64,000 nt of DNA, from assembly GCA_905250115.1 (NCBI GenBank), contig CAJNOI010000062.1, positions 290,249 to 354,248 on the forward strand, in the 5' to 3' direction. Of this stretch, positions 23,967 to 34,427 are shown piece after piece. Under the pieces are notes generated by a model. It saw only the letters and a program-made list of their open reading frames with translations, was not told the origin of the DNA and ran no database searches. Both the position numbers and the translations under genes were made by a program. The DNA comes from Adineta steineri (Eukaryota; Rotifera; Eurotatoria; Adinetida; Adinetidae). Each line of letters opens with the position of its first letter. The stretch's first letter is position 1.

Positions 23967-24260
23967 ATGTCAAATCCATTAGCAACGTGCCAGCATAAAG
24001 ATCTTTGGAATACAGTTCATAATAATACTTTTGAATACGACTATCAAATTTATGCAACAACATTCAATTATGTTATGAAGCAGAATAACTATCAACTTGT
24101 AGCTAGTAGTGAAAACTCAGCAAAATTTCGGGTGAATGGGGAAGCAGTTGTTGTGACTTATGCAGAATGTGCTGATAGTTTTACAGCAGAACTGAATTTG
24201 AACAGGCAGAATGAAGTAGTTATTATTAATAAAAATGACTATTTGAACAAAAACAAGTAA
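23967..24260 (+). CDS. Small unknown protein, one member of an inverted pair
   Basis: A 97-residue open frame starts 11 bases after an acceptor-like TTTCTTTAG, so a spliced or trans-spliced leader is plausible. No signal peptide or known domain is recognised. The C-terminal half (AKFRVNGEAVVVTYAE...ELNLNRQNEVVIINK...YLNKNK) is mirrored by the damaged copy at 25062-25265 on the other strand. Alternating hydrophobic/polar residues suggest a beta-rich fold. Between-copy similarity is retained in protein more than in DNA, which hints that the gene was once under selection. Function unknown. Confidence 0.45.
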   Translation: MSNPLATCQHKDLWNTVHNNTFEYDYQIYATTFNYVMKQNNYQLVASSENSAKFRVNGEAVVVTYAECADSFTAELNLNRQNEVVIINKNDYLNKNK

Positions 24261-24537
24261 ATTCAGTAGAAATTAAATTGAGAAAATTTATTAATTTGTT
24301 TTAGACAAATAGCGCATTTAAACGCATTAGTAAGTTTTTTAAATGGCAAAATCCGCAACTTTACAGTTTGATTCTTCTTCATTTTTTTTTATAGTTAATA
24401 AAGTATTGAAACTCATTTTGTCACAACATTATCATTTTTTAAGAACGTTTTTATTGATTCTTTATGATTTAATTTGATAAAAATTCTCATTCAATCTTCA
24501 TCCTTCTCTCTTTAGTTGAAAAGAAATACTAATTATG

Positions 24538-24710
24538 TATTTAGAAGTTTTACATGTACATCAAATGTCTAATTCAAAACAACTTGTTTTGTATTTTGAA
24601 GTTTCTTGCGACGCAACATTTGTTGATCAGAACAATTTGAAACTAAATATTATCAATCNNNNNNNNNNAATAAATTTACATTTAATATTTGTTTAGCTGC
24701 ATATGGTTTT
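24538..24710 (+). pseudogene. F-box family fragment interrupted by an assembly gap
   Basis: Bases 24538-24658 align by eye with the last exon of the F-box gene around 21430-21550. Shared words include ACATTTGTTGATNNNAANAATTTGAA and AAATATTATCAATC. A run of ten N (24659-24668) then interrupts it, and TTTAATATTTGTT resumes after the gap. There is no intact frame. It lies in the spacer of the inverted duplication at 24069-25265. Confidence 0.65.
24659..24668. other. Assembly gap (10 N)
   Basis: Ten undetermined bases. Their place at the centre of an inverted duplication suggests that a hairpin-prone or collapsed region caused the gap; the true length is unknown. Confidence 0.95.
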
Positions 24711-24959
24711 CCATAACAAAGAGCTAAGAGCAGAATAAAGAAATAGAAGAAAAAGAAAAAATAGTGATTTATTTATTTTTTTGTTGTTCTGTGAATAAAG
24801 ATAGAATAGGAATTACTTTGCTTGAATATACATATAACAGATACAAAAAAATCAAAGAAAATAAAATGAATAAACTGGCATGTACGATGATAGAGAAAAA
24901 AAAGAAATATATTAAACGACTATAAAGTCGCATCAGGATTTGGTTGATTATTATTCTTC

Positions 24960-25268
24960 TAAAGTTGCGGATTTTGCCATCTAGAAAGCTAACTAAATCG
25001 TTAAAATGGACTATTTTCTAAAACAAATTAATAAAATTTTTCAATTTAATTTCTAATAAATTTACTTTTTATTTTTCTTGTAATAATCGTCCATACTTAT
25101 GCTAATTTTTTCAGTGTTCTTATTATTAAAATTCAAATCGCAAATGAATCTACCACCTTGTTCTGAATAGGTAGCAACAATCGTTTCGTTCTGAAAACGA
25201 AACTTTGATAAATTCTCATTTGAAAAAAACAAGTTGAAATTGATTTTTGTTCGTAACATAATTACCCA
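24960..25268 (-). pseudogene. Inverted, damaged copy of the 23967-24260 gene and its 3' flank
   Basis: Read on the minus strand, the NYVTNKNQFQLVFF segment is followed, after a one-frame shift, by SNENLSKFRFQNETIVATYS, then LNFNNKNTEKISISMDDYY and KKNKK, with the stop at 25062. This matches NYVMKQNNYQLVASSENSAKF and the rest of the plus-strand gene. Homology continues past the stop through non-coding sequence to GGCAAAATCCGCAACTTTA (24363 in copy A, 24960 in copy B). The 5' part of the gene is missing; the break abuts a TGTGGG-like hairpin (25298-25356). Confidence 0.65.
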
Positions 25269-25297
25269 GATCGTACAATTCAGCAAGGAAGCGGCTA

Positions 25298-25356
25298 TTT
25301 TGAGCGTGGGTGTGTGTATGGGTTTAGAGTTAATAAAGACACTCACACCCTCAAGA
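25298..25356. repeat. TGTGGG-like hairpin
   Basis: The arms TTTTGAGCGTGGGTGTG and CACTCACACCCTCAAGA are imperfect inverted repeats. It lies next to the truncated 5' side of the inverted gene copy. Confidence 0.55.
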
Positions 25357-25754
25357 GAGAACTGCTGCAAAGATTATTTTAAATTAATATTGTTTCAGTC
25401 AGAAATAATAGAGGGGATTCGAGCTTTCGTGTTCGAACTGAACACAGCATTAGGAATGACATTGTGAACGTTATTATTTAAATTAAATTAAATTAAATCT
25501 ATAAAAAGATAATAAGATATTAGAAATTAAAATGAAACCGTTAGTTATGTTGTTATTAATTATTTTGTTATTATTTATGATCGTTGTTGTTGTTGCTGTT
25601 GTTATAATTATAATGTTACTAGTTATTGTTATAAGTTTTAAAAGAAAAAGAAAAAGAGGAAAAAATGTTAAAGTAAGAGAAATAGTTAAAACATGCGATA
25701 CTAGTATTAACAATTAAAGTTAGAAATAATTAAGTGAAGATATATTATATACAA

Positions 25755-25806
25755 GCGAGGGTATGGGTGTAGATTTTTGAAAAAATACCCACACTCATCC
25801 TCATTG
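25755..25806. repeat. TGTGGG-like hairpin, short copy
   Basis: GAGGGTATGGGTGTAGA and ATACCCACACTCATCCTC flank an AT core (TTTTTGAAAAAA). It shares the GTGTAGATTTTT word with the 23122 copy. Confidence 0.55.
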
Positions 25807-25850
25807 TTTTAAATATTCGTTTAGTAAAAAGAATGATGAAAATATAAGTA

Positions 25851-26165
25851 ACCCTCGTTCGAGGACTCGCTTAGCTCTTTCTCGTAGAAATGCATCCTCT
25901 TCACATTTACTGAAAAAACAATTGAAACCCGTGGAAAATAGATTTTCGATGTTTTTTTGACCTTTGCCCCTCCCCTCGCCATGGTCACTCAATAGACTTC
26001 AGATTTGAACTCCCCACATCGAAATACTTCTAGAAATGTATTTTCCAGAAAATTGGTTTTCCATGTTTTTTTGACCCTGCAGACAGACAAACAAACAAGC
26101 AAACAAACAATTTATTACTGCTGGACTCTTTTCGACGAGAAAGAGAATGTGATAAACGAGGATTT
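25851..26165. mobile_element. Candidate non-autonomous DNA element
   Basis: The left end CCTCGTTCGAGG...TCTTTCTCGTAGAAA and the right end TTTCGACGAGAAAGA...AACGAGG form an imperfect inverted repeat. Inside, the word TTTTCNATGTTTTTTTGACC occurs twice (about 25941 and 26059) and a CAAA/CAGA tract follows. No clear target duplication was found, so the element call is tentative. Confidence 0.35.
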
Positions 26166-26885
26166 TAAGGTACATTCAAATGTTGACATTATTTTTACTT
26201 ATTATGTCTTGTATGCAAATAATTGTGTAACATTGGTTGATTAAATGTTCTTTAAACAAAACAATTGAATCCATCTTTTCAATTTTATGAAGAAACATTT
26301 TATGACGAAACATACATTCATTGATATTCTTTAGCAAAGATATAGTTATTTTATGTATTTTTCTTATCAGAAAACAATAAAAACTATTATCATTAATCCA
26401 TATAATAGAGCAAATACTATTATTGCTAAAGAATATATCAACAACCTTCACATTTATATTTATGATCAAAAAAGTGGCTCTTCAATCTCGCTAGGGAATA
26501 AAACTAAAATACAATTCTATTCGATTCATTTTATTAAAAATAAACCTTTTCCAAATTTATTCGTTTTTTTTGCGTTGTGTTTTATCATTGTGAATATTTT
26601 TGTAAGAAACATTTTCTAAACGATTGATTAAAGAATAGACAATCTTAAATTTTGTTCTACCTGTAAAATATGTTCTTATATAGAAGTTTATAAGCATATT
26701 TAAGAGAATGTGAAGATATACTTAAGTGTGCTAGGAAATCAAGCAAATGTATAGATTTTCTTGATTTTCATTCATACATATGAAGATTTAAATCTCTATC
26801 GCAGTGTTAATTGCTTTATTTTCATCGATATACATTTTTAGGTTTGTCTTTTACGGAATTTTATAAATTTTTTAATATTTGGATA

Positions 26886-29000
26886 ATGAATATTGCTGTG
26901 ATTTTGTTAGTCTGTGTTTTTCAAATTGGCTTCGCTAAAGCAATTGATGATAATAATTATAATTTTGCAAGAACAAACAACAATGATTTACAAAAGTGTC
27001 TTTCATCATCATTGTCATCTTCAGTTTATACTATTTATCCATGTAATACTCTAGAAAATCAAAATAGTTCACAATATAAATGCGATCATTTCGATGTTAA
27101 TAGTTTGTTGGGTATTCGCGGAGGTCGAATTCCTCATTTGCCTGCTGTCATTGTTTATGTAATGAACAGTAACGATGTGCAAAACGTGGTGAAATGTGCA
27201 ACAAAATTAAATTACATTGTCAATGCATTAAGTGGAGGCCATAGTTATGAAGGACATGGTTTAGGCTCAAAGCACAACAATATTATTATTAATATAGAAG
27301 GAATTAATTACATTAATATTAATCAAAGTGATAGAACTGGTAAGTTTGGAGCTGGTACAAGACTCGATCCAATCCATTACACAGCATATCAATATGATAA
27401 TCTTACAATTAATGGTGGAACTTGTGCATGGGTAGGACTTGCTGGTCTGGCACTTGGTGGTGGGAAAGGTTTTCTCGGCCGATTACATGGATTATTGGCA
27501 GATAATGTTTTGGAAATGAAAGCCGTTATTGTCTAGGTAAATATATTTTCCTCACATCATCTATCATAAACAGAAACCAAAACTACAGCATAATAAAAAC
27601 TACCCAGTTTTTAAACCGCAAGGATCCAGATAGAATGACTATAGCACTTGAATACGATGCATTGGGAAATCTTTTTCATCTGAATTTCAATTTAACAAAT
27701 GAGAATCTTCTGTTTTTCGAAACACATGTTACATATGATTCGATCCGAGTGTGTTCGTCTTCATTTCGAATATCAAGCTGGTGATGAAAATTTAGAGATT
27801 ATTTCGATCAACCTTACTACTCTATAGTAATCTTGTAGCGAGAAGAAATCGAATCGATCTAAGTTTCGTCAGAATTCGAAGTAAGACTCGACATATATCT
27901 ACTATAACAAAGACCTATGTTTAGAATATATTACTTGTGTAGTCTGTGTCTTCATTAAACGTTTCTATTTCGAGTTAAATGAGTAGTTCAGTGTAATTTT
28001 GTTGATTTTAATTGACAAATATATATATATAGGTGAACTATTAGCAATAAATGAAAGTCATGAACCCGATTTGTACTGGGCACTACGTGGTGGTGGTGGA
28101 GGTTTATTTGTTATTGTAACAGAATTTAAACTTAGATTAGTTCAAGCTCCATTACTTGTCATGATGTTGACATCTGTTTGGGATGCGAACGCAACAAAAT
28201 TAGTAATTCAACGATATCAATCATTAATATTCAATGAGAAAATATTGAATTTACCTAATAATATATTTATATTGCTGACTGTAAAAAGTGCCACTGTAGA
28301 CATTTTATTAAGTTATTATGGTGTCGAATTAGAAGAGTTTAATAGAATTGTATCCTTATTCTTATCAACTTTACCATCTCCACTTAAAATCAATATAACT
28401 GAACTAGACTGGTTGAGTTTTGTTTACGAACACTCGTCGCTTAGTAATCCTAGTGATGATATTCGAGAATTATTACTCAATAATTTAACATACCCAACAT
28501 ATTATTTTAAGGCCAAACATTTATTTTATGATCAACCGGTAAGTGATGATAGTCTTGATCAATTAATTTCTCGATTAACATCAACTGATAGTTCAATTAC
28601 TCTGCAATTTGAACTTTGGGGTGGATATCTAAATACAATTCCAGTTGATCAAACCGCATTTTTACATAGACATTATAAATTTGATATTCAATTTATGGTT
28701 TGTTGGGATAATGATCAAGATGAAAATGAACAACTGAATCGGTTAAATCAAGTATATTTAACAGTCTATAATGATTCAACAAAATATTCATATATTAATT
28801 ACATTGATAGAGATCTACCAAATTGGATGAATGCTTATTATAACACACATCAACAAAGATTAATTCATATTAAACATATTTATGATAAAGATAATCGATT
28901 TGATTTTGAAAGAACAATACAGTTAAGCGGAGCAAATCAGTATACATTTTTCAACTTTCATCTTTCAATCTTTGTACTTTTCTTGTTTTTTATTATATAG
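26886..29000 (+). pseudogene. Berberine-bridge-type FAD-linked oxidase, probably broken
   Basis: Exon 1 (26886 to about 27536) has a signal peptide (MNIAVILLVCVFQIGFAKA) and the FAD-binding (PCMH) half. GGHSYEGHG contains His119 and GGTCAWVGLAGLALGGGKG contains Cys180; together they match the two residues that carry bicovalently bound FAD in BBE-like enzymes. Exon 2 (28033-29000) begins GELLAINESHEPDLYWALRG and includes the C-terminal BBE motif (YYNTHQQRL...YDKDNRFDFERTI), then a hydrophobic tail after SGANQ that looks like a GPI signal. Such enzymes oxidise sugars or alkaloids outside the cell. Exon 1 ends in TAG before GTAAAT, and the exon phases differ by one. The interval between them (about 494 bp) is far longer than usual introns. 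So it is likely a recent pseudogene, or it carries an assembly error. The family is common in plants, fungi and bacteria, which suggests horizontal origin. Confidence 0.65.
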
Positions 29001-29340
29001 AACAACTTCTTACATACATATGATAAAGAAAACATTTTATTAATAATTTGAAGGTGAGAATGAATTGCATTTGTTGTTCTTGTCTGTCTATATGTTTATC
29101 CTTCGTCACGGAAAAGTAGTTTTATACCTTCTTGTAGTGTACCTTGGAAACTACTAGATTTAGTAGATTGAGGTATGAAAAAATTTTGGTGGCAAAATAA
29201 ATGGTCAGGAAACGGTATCTGTCAGCAAAATGACTTGGATCCGGCATTAACGAGCTCAACATCTCTTGTAAACTCGGATAAAACACAAAAAAGCGGCTTA
29301 GATCGGAATCGTTGAAATATAATTGAAGAAAGAACTTAAG

Positions 29341-29396
29341 AATGTGGGTGTAACTTTTTAAAAAATACCAGCAATCACATTCACACCCACACCCTT
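29341..29396. repeat. TGTGGG-like hairpin with conserved core
   Basis: AATGTGGGTGTAACTTTTTA, then an AT core, then CAGCAATCACATTCACACCC. The core matches those at 19740 and 23180. Confidence 0.6.
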
Positions 29397-30742
29397 ATCA
29401 TTTCTTATCTTTTTTTATACTTTTACTGTTATCATAAGTAAATCTTAATAAAGAATTTTTTTATAGACATTTGATGATTGAACAGACATATATAAGAATG
29501 TAACCTTCATTCTTATCATAAAATAATATATATATTCGTAATTAATCTACTCAAATATCTTCTTCTTCTTCATACTAAATTAATGTATGTAACCTTCAAT
29601 AGGATATTTTTATAATATTATTATACTATGTCATGTTATCTCTTATTGTCTCTTCCATGTAGTTTACATAAGAAATTGATTCTATATCAGACGAGTATTT
29701 TATATATATATTAACAAAGTATCTTGTCATTTCATTGCTCTTTATCAATATGTTTATAAATTTATATTAAATAATTAATTATCTAATAGCATTTGACCAT
29801 TTTTTTTCTTTTTGTTTATGTAAGTACTTAAAAAATTATTGTAAATTGCATTAGAAAACAGTCATTTTTTTAATATAATATATGAATATAATAACATACT
29901 CACTATCAATAGATGTATTCAACTGTTTACTGATTTTTAGATTTAATGTCATTTTCTTATTTCACAGCGGTTAGTTCTGTAAAAAGCTTGCACGAATAGT
30001 TCTTTTGTTTGTTTCTCTATTCATTAATCTATCTAGTAATTTCCTCTGTAAAAAATTTGTCATACAAACCACTTATATGCTTATATGCCTCATTATGAAA
30101 TAAAAAAAACGAAGTTCGCAATAGACTTGATCAGAATAGAAAATATATTGATCTACGATAATTTATTGTTTTCCTATTTCAGCAAATGTATTATCCCCTG
30201 CGGCATGATAGTTATAATTAAATTTGATTATTCCTTGATTATAATTTCAGATGATTACAAATATACATATAAATACGAAATAGAGCGATAATTTTTTTAT
30301 TGCGTAAAGAAAATTTAATAAATAACAATTGAATAATGAAACAAGTCATAAAATAACACATGCGTGTTGATAATCGATCGTTGTATATATATATATAATG
30401 ACTTTTTTTTCCTATTAAGATTTAAGTTACAACTAGTTCGATTAATATGGTATAATGTTTGACTTATGTTTATATAGAGATCTAAATGACAAAACAGCAG
30501 GATTTTATGTATCATTTGTCATTTTTTTTGCAGCTAGTTTTTGATCACTTATCATGTGTATAGATAACACCCACACATTAAACAACAGGAAATCGTAACT
30601 GTCGATCGGTTTTGTTTTTTTTATTTATATTTATCAAAACATTTTATTTCATTGACGTAATCTTTTATATATCTATATGATTTACATTGATCTTAGAAAT
30701 AGTTTGTATCTTAGTATCATAGTTTTTGATCTATATTGTATA

Positions 30743-30763
30743 GAGAGAGAGAGAGAGAGAGAT
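30743..30763. repeat. GA dinucleotide microsatellite
   Basis: An uninterrupted run of about ten GA units within purine-rich sequence. Confidence 0.8.
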
Positions 30764-31468
30764 AAATAGAGAAAGAAAAAGAAGAACGAGAAGAGAAGAA
30801 AAAAAGAAAATTCAATCAACAAAAGTAGGAAAACTAAGAATATTTTGTAGAGTAATATCTTCGTTATATTTGCCGTTCTGTATTCAATGTTTTGATTATA
30901 TACATTTTTTATGTATTATTTATTGCAAATAACAATAACAATATACCATCAATTCTCTATTTTCCTTTTTTGTTTTATAGATATTCTCTATTCATATTCA
31001 TATAGCAGAATACAATTGAATTGACAGCATATTTCCTTGTCATAAATTAATACGATTGAGTATTCATAAGAAGGTAACTAGAAGTCAAAATATAGATTAA
31101 TAGATATAATTAAGAAACAATTCAAATGTGATCATTTTTTTATTATTAGAATAAGGAAAAGAAAGCAAGAGTATTTCAATCAATAATATATTTGTTTTAT
31201 ATAGAATAGAAATATACAAGCGTTATTAATAGATATCTATTATTTTTATAATGCTATTGAAAAAAAGATTTTTTTTTTTGACTTTTTTTTTCCATCCAAT
31301 CTCTATATAGGAAAGATAATCATTATTTCTAACTTAGCCGCTTTAGAGTTTTTTTCTATACTTAATGACATTTTTCTCTTTTTTTTTGTTTATACACTAA
31401 ATACCTATCAAATTAGATTAATTCACGCTTTTCTCATCTGTTTATTTATAGACGAAATAAAAATTACA

Positions 31469-32698
31469 ATGTCAAATAATGGTTCTATGTCAACATTATG
31501 TTTACAAAATGAACATGAAATCCTTGATGATACAATTACACATAAACTTTATCTTGGTTTAACACCATTTATTATTTGTATTGGATTACTTGGAAATATT
31601 CTTACTGTTTGCGTATTTATATTAACAGATCTCAAAAAACAATCAGTATCTATAATAACAATTGCTTTGGCTATAGCAGATTCTTTTGTACTTCTTATTC
31701 CTGTTTCAATTCTATGGCTTGAAAAAGTCTTAAGACGAGAACTCACTGATCTTTCACCATTTTGGTGTCGTACTCATGGTTTGTTATTTACTATAACAAA
31801 AAAAAGGAAATTTATATTAATATTTATTTTAGGTGTTTTTGATTTAGCTTTTACATGTTGTTCAAGTTGGTTAATGGTTTGTATAGCTTTTGAACGTTTT
31901 TGTGCTGTTTGGTTACCGCATAATAATAAAATCATATTTACACATCGAAGAACACTTATACTTGTTCTTAGTATTGTTTTTATTTCCACAATTTTATCAA
32001 CATGGTTTATATTTGCTGTTAAAATGACTCAATTTCCATTAATGCCATTAGAAAATTCAATGGATAGTATTTTTTTTCTTTTAGCAAATTATACAGAAAT
32101 ACCATTTTCAAAATGTAGTGTTTATGATGAGAATCTTTATGATTCAATGGGTATGGCTTCTATTATAATTAATTATATTTTACCATTTATTTTTGTTTTA
32201 TTATTAAATTCAACTGTTATCTATCGTTTATGTCAACGTGGAATGGTTGAATTAACATCATCAATAACTGTTATGTTAACACTTGTTTGTTTAGTACATT
32301 TATTTTGTACATTACCATTTCAATGTTGGTGGATTTATTATGAAATTCCTGATCAAACAGGTAATTGTTTATGGTTAAAAAAGAAATTAACATGGCGTAC
32401 AATAACATTTACAATACGAAATATAAATTATATGGCAAATTTTTTTCTTTATTCATGCTCATCAAAATTTTTTCGTGATGAATTAAAAGGTTTAATATTT
32501 TTATGTTTATTACCACATGAAAAATATCAAAGTTATCATTATCGTCGACAATCATTATATGATAATATGCAACAACGTGTTTCTTTAACTCAACTTGTTA
32601 TGAGACGTTTAAGTAGAGCAACTGAAGTAACAAATGCTGGAATAATGATTACTCAATCAACTGCAATTGTAGCTAATAGTCCAATACGTAATGTTTAA
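31469..32698 (+). CDS. Class A GPCR, orphan
   Basis: Exons 31469-31778 and 31833-32698 give 391 residues. TM1 has GLLGNIL and TM2 has ALAIADSFVLL. A Cys before TM3 (FWCRTHG) and ECL2 Cys (FSKCSVYDE) can pair. TM3 ends in ERF in place of DRY (FERFCAVW). TM6 is FCTLPFQCWW, and TM7 (NYMANFFLYSCSSKFF) lacks NPxxY. Such changes are usual for divergent FMRFamide-like or orphan receptors of small invertebrates. The N-terminus has an NGS glycosylation site. The single 54-bp intron falls just before TM3; it is free of stops and divisible by three, so unspliced RNA would still be read through. Ligand unknown. Confidence 0.8.
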   Translation: MSNNGSMSTLCLQNEHEILDDTITHKLYLGLTPFIICIGLLGNILTVCVFILTDLKKQSVSIITIALAIADSFVLLIPVSILWLEKVLRRELTDLSPFWCRTHGLLFTITKKRKFILIFILGVFDLAFTCCSSWLMVCIAFERFCAVWLPHNNKIIFTHRRTLILVLSIVFISTILSTWFIFAVKMTQFPLMPLENSMDSIFFLLANYTEIPFSKCSVYDENLYDSMGMASIIINYILPFIFVLLLNSTVIYRLCQRGMVELTSSITVMLTLVCLVHLFCTLPFQCWWIYYEIPDQTGNCLWLKKKLTWRTITFTIRNINYMANFFLYSCSSKFFRDELKGLIFLCLLPHEKYQSYHYRRQSLYDNMQQRVSLTQLVMRRLSRATEVTNAGIMITQSTAIVANSPIRNV

Positions 32699-34427
32699 AA
32701 ACATAGAACACATTTGAAATTATATATTGAACATTCCTATATTTGTATGTATATGTGAATAAATGTGAGAAAAGAAAAAATAAGAATTATTTTGAATTTT
32801 ATTGAAGTTATTACTTTAACTAAAAAGAAAAAAAGAGGATGAATGTTTTTGACTTATATTAATGCATTTTTGTGATGGTAGATTTTGAACATGATATATG
32901 AACTACAGAGATTTCCTTTTTTTATAAATCCGTACAGATGATTATGTTTGATAATATCGATAATGATGTTTTGTTCTCCCAAAAGATGAGTTTTTAAACG
33001 GATTCACTTTGATATATTACGAGCGGGTCAAGTGATTATATCTTTATAATAATGGTTCTTGATTTTGGGTACATTTGATCAGTGAGATAAGATTGATGAA
33101 TTCATCCGTTTAGCAACTATTTACTAAAGAACAAAAACATCATAACATTCTATCATATTAAAATTTATCATAATGACTGAATGATTAATATACACCATCA
33201 AAGGATCTTATCTGAATCTCAGCTTCATTAAATATAGAATGATCCTAGATAAACTATGACCGACTATTTGCTCTTAATCTCCTTACAACAACATGTCAAT
33301 TACAATGTAACTAATATAGAATGACAAGAGAAAAGATTCTGTATTGTCAGTTTGATCTTTAAACTTGTCTTTTTTTGTGATCATCCAAGGAACTTTATGA
33401 AATAGAATTTACTTCTTCGATTGCACTGTATATTTCCTAGTAAATGAGAAGTTATGAAAAACGTTCCGATTAAATGCTATTTTTCTCGTTGCGTGAACAT
33501 GTCGTTTAAATTATTTCCAAATTTGTAAGAATATAAGAACATCATTTATAATATTTCCTATAAAATTGTATATCCAATCATCTATTTAAAAAGAACATTC
33601 GAAAACGATCGTTTAAGTAAAGACATATTTATTCATTACTCGAAGAAAAAACTTCTATTGATATAAGACTTATTTATTCAATAATCATATTTCTTTTTCT
33701 TATCAAGTATGAACAGGATAAACATCATAGTTTTTTTTTGAAGAAAATTCTCTTAAAAATCAGTTTATTAATTAATTAATGTCTATATTATTAGTAATTT
33801 GACAAAATTTGTAATTATATACTAAAAGTTAAAATAATAATAGTTCTAACAGTATAAATATAAATAGAATACCTCCTACACACTACATAGAGTGGTTTAT
33901 TTTCATGATATTGACAATCTTCTGCAAGAAAAAAAGGTCAACAATTTCATTAGAATCATCAACAGTGAGTTCCCGTCAAGACTCTCCGTGATACTTCAAT
34001 TAGCACTGAAACGTAAACCCTATTAACGTGTTGTTTTATAAAAAATAATTTCTCTTGCAATTCTATACTTTCAATATTATGATATAAATAGTTCTAAAGA
34101 AGAAACCACTCAGTTTTTACTATTATGTCTAAATGAGTTTATTATTTAATCTATTTTGTAAATTATTCTTTGATGTTTTCTTTTTTCTCTATATAATTCT
34201 TTTCTCATTGTTATTCAAATCTTGTAATGAACACATATGATTATCTATTCAGATTTGACATATGAATATTTGATCCTAAGTGAATATGATGATCTTATAA
34301 TATGAAAGACATTTTTTTATTTAAAAAAACAAATTAATCATGTTTTAAATTACTTTATAATAATAACAATTACAAAAAAAATAAATTAATTAGAAGTAAA
34401 AGACTAGAAAATAAAATTATATGTTTA
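32699..34427. other. Intergenic region, convergent gene ends
   Basis: It lies between the stop of the GPCR and the stop of DOP1. It is AT-rich, and no gene, RNA or inverted repeat was recognised. Confidence 0.45.

Larger units (their letters stand above)
25372..26885. other. Intergenic region with repeats and low-complexity sequence
   Basis: It contains a TTG/TTA-rich stretch (25540-25640) that can be read as a 61-residue hydrophobic frame of doubtful reality, a hairpin at 25755-25806, and a candidate DNA element at about 25851-26165. The rest is AT-rich with no supported gene. Confidence 0.4.
29001..31468. other. Intergenic region
   Basis: About 2.5 kb, AT-rich. It holds a TGTGGG-like hairpin (29341-29396), a GA microsatellite (about 30745-30762) and poly-T tracts upstream of the next gene. 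Short frames lack support. Confidence 0.4.

Noticed and set aside
25532-25717. 61-residue frame with a long hydrophobic run and basic tail
   Set aside because: It comes from a low-complexity TTG/TTA/GTT stretch; a membrane peptide is possible but nothing else supports it.
26005-26244. 79-residue plus-strand frame
   Set aside because: It overlaps the candidate DNA element and its CAAA tract; no domain.
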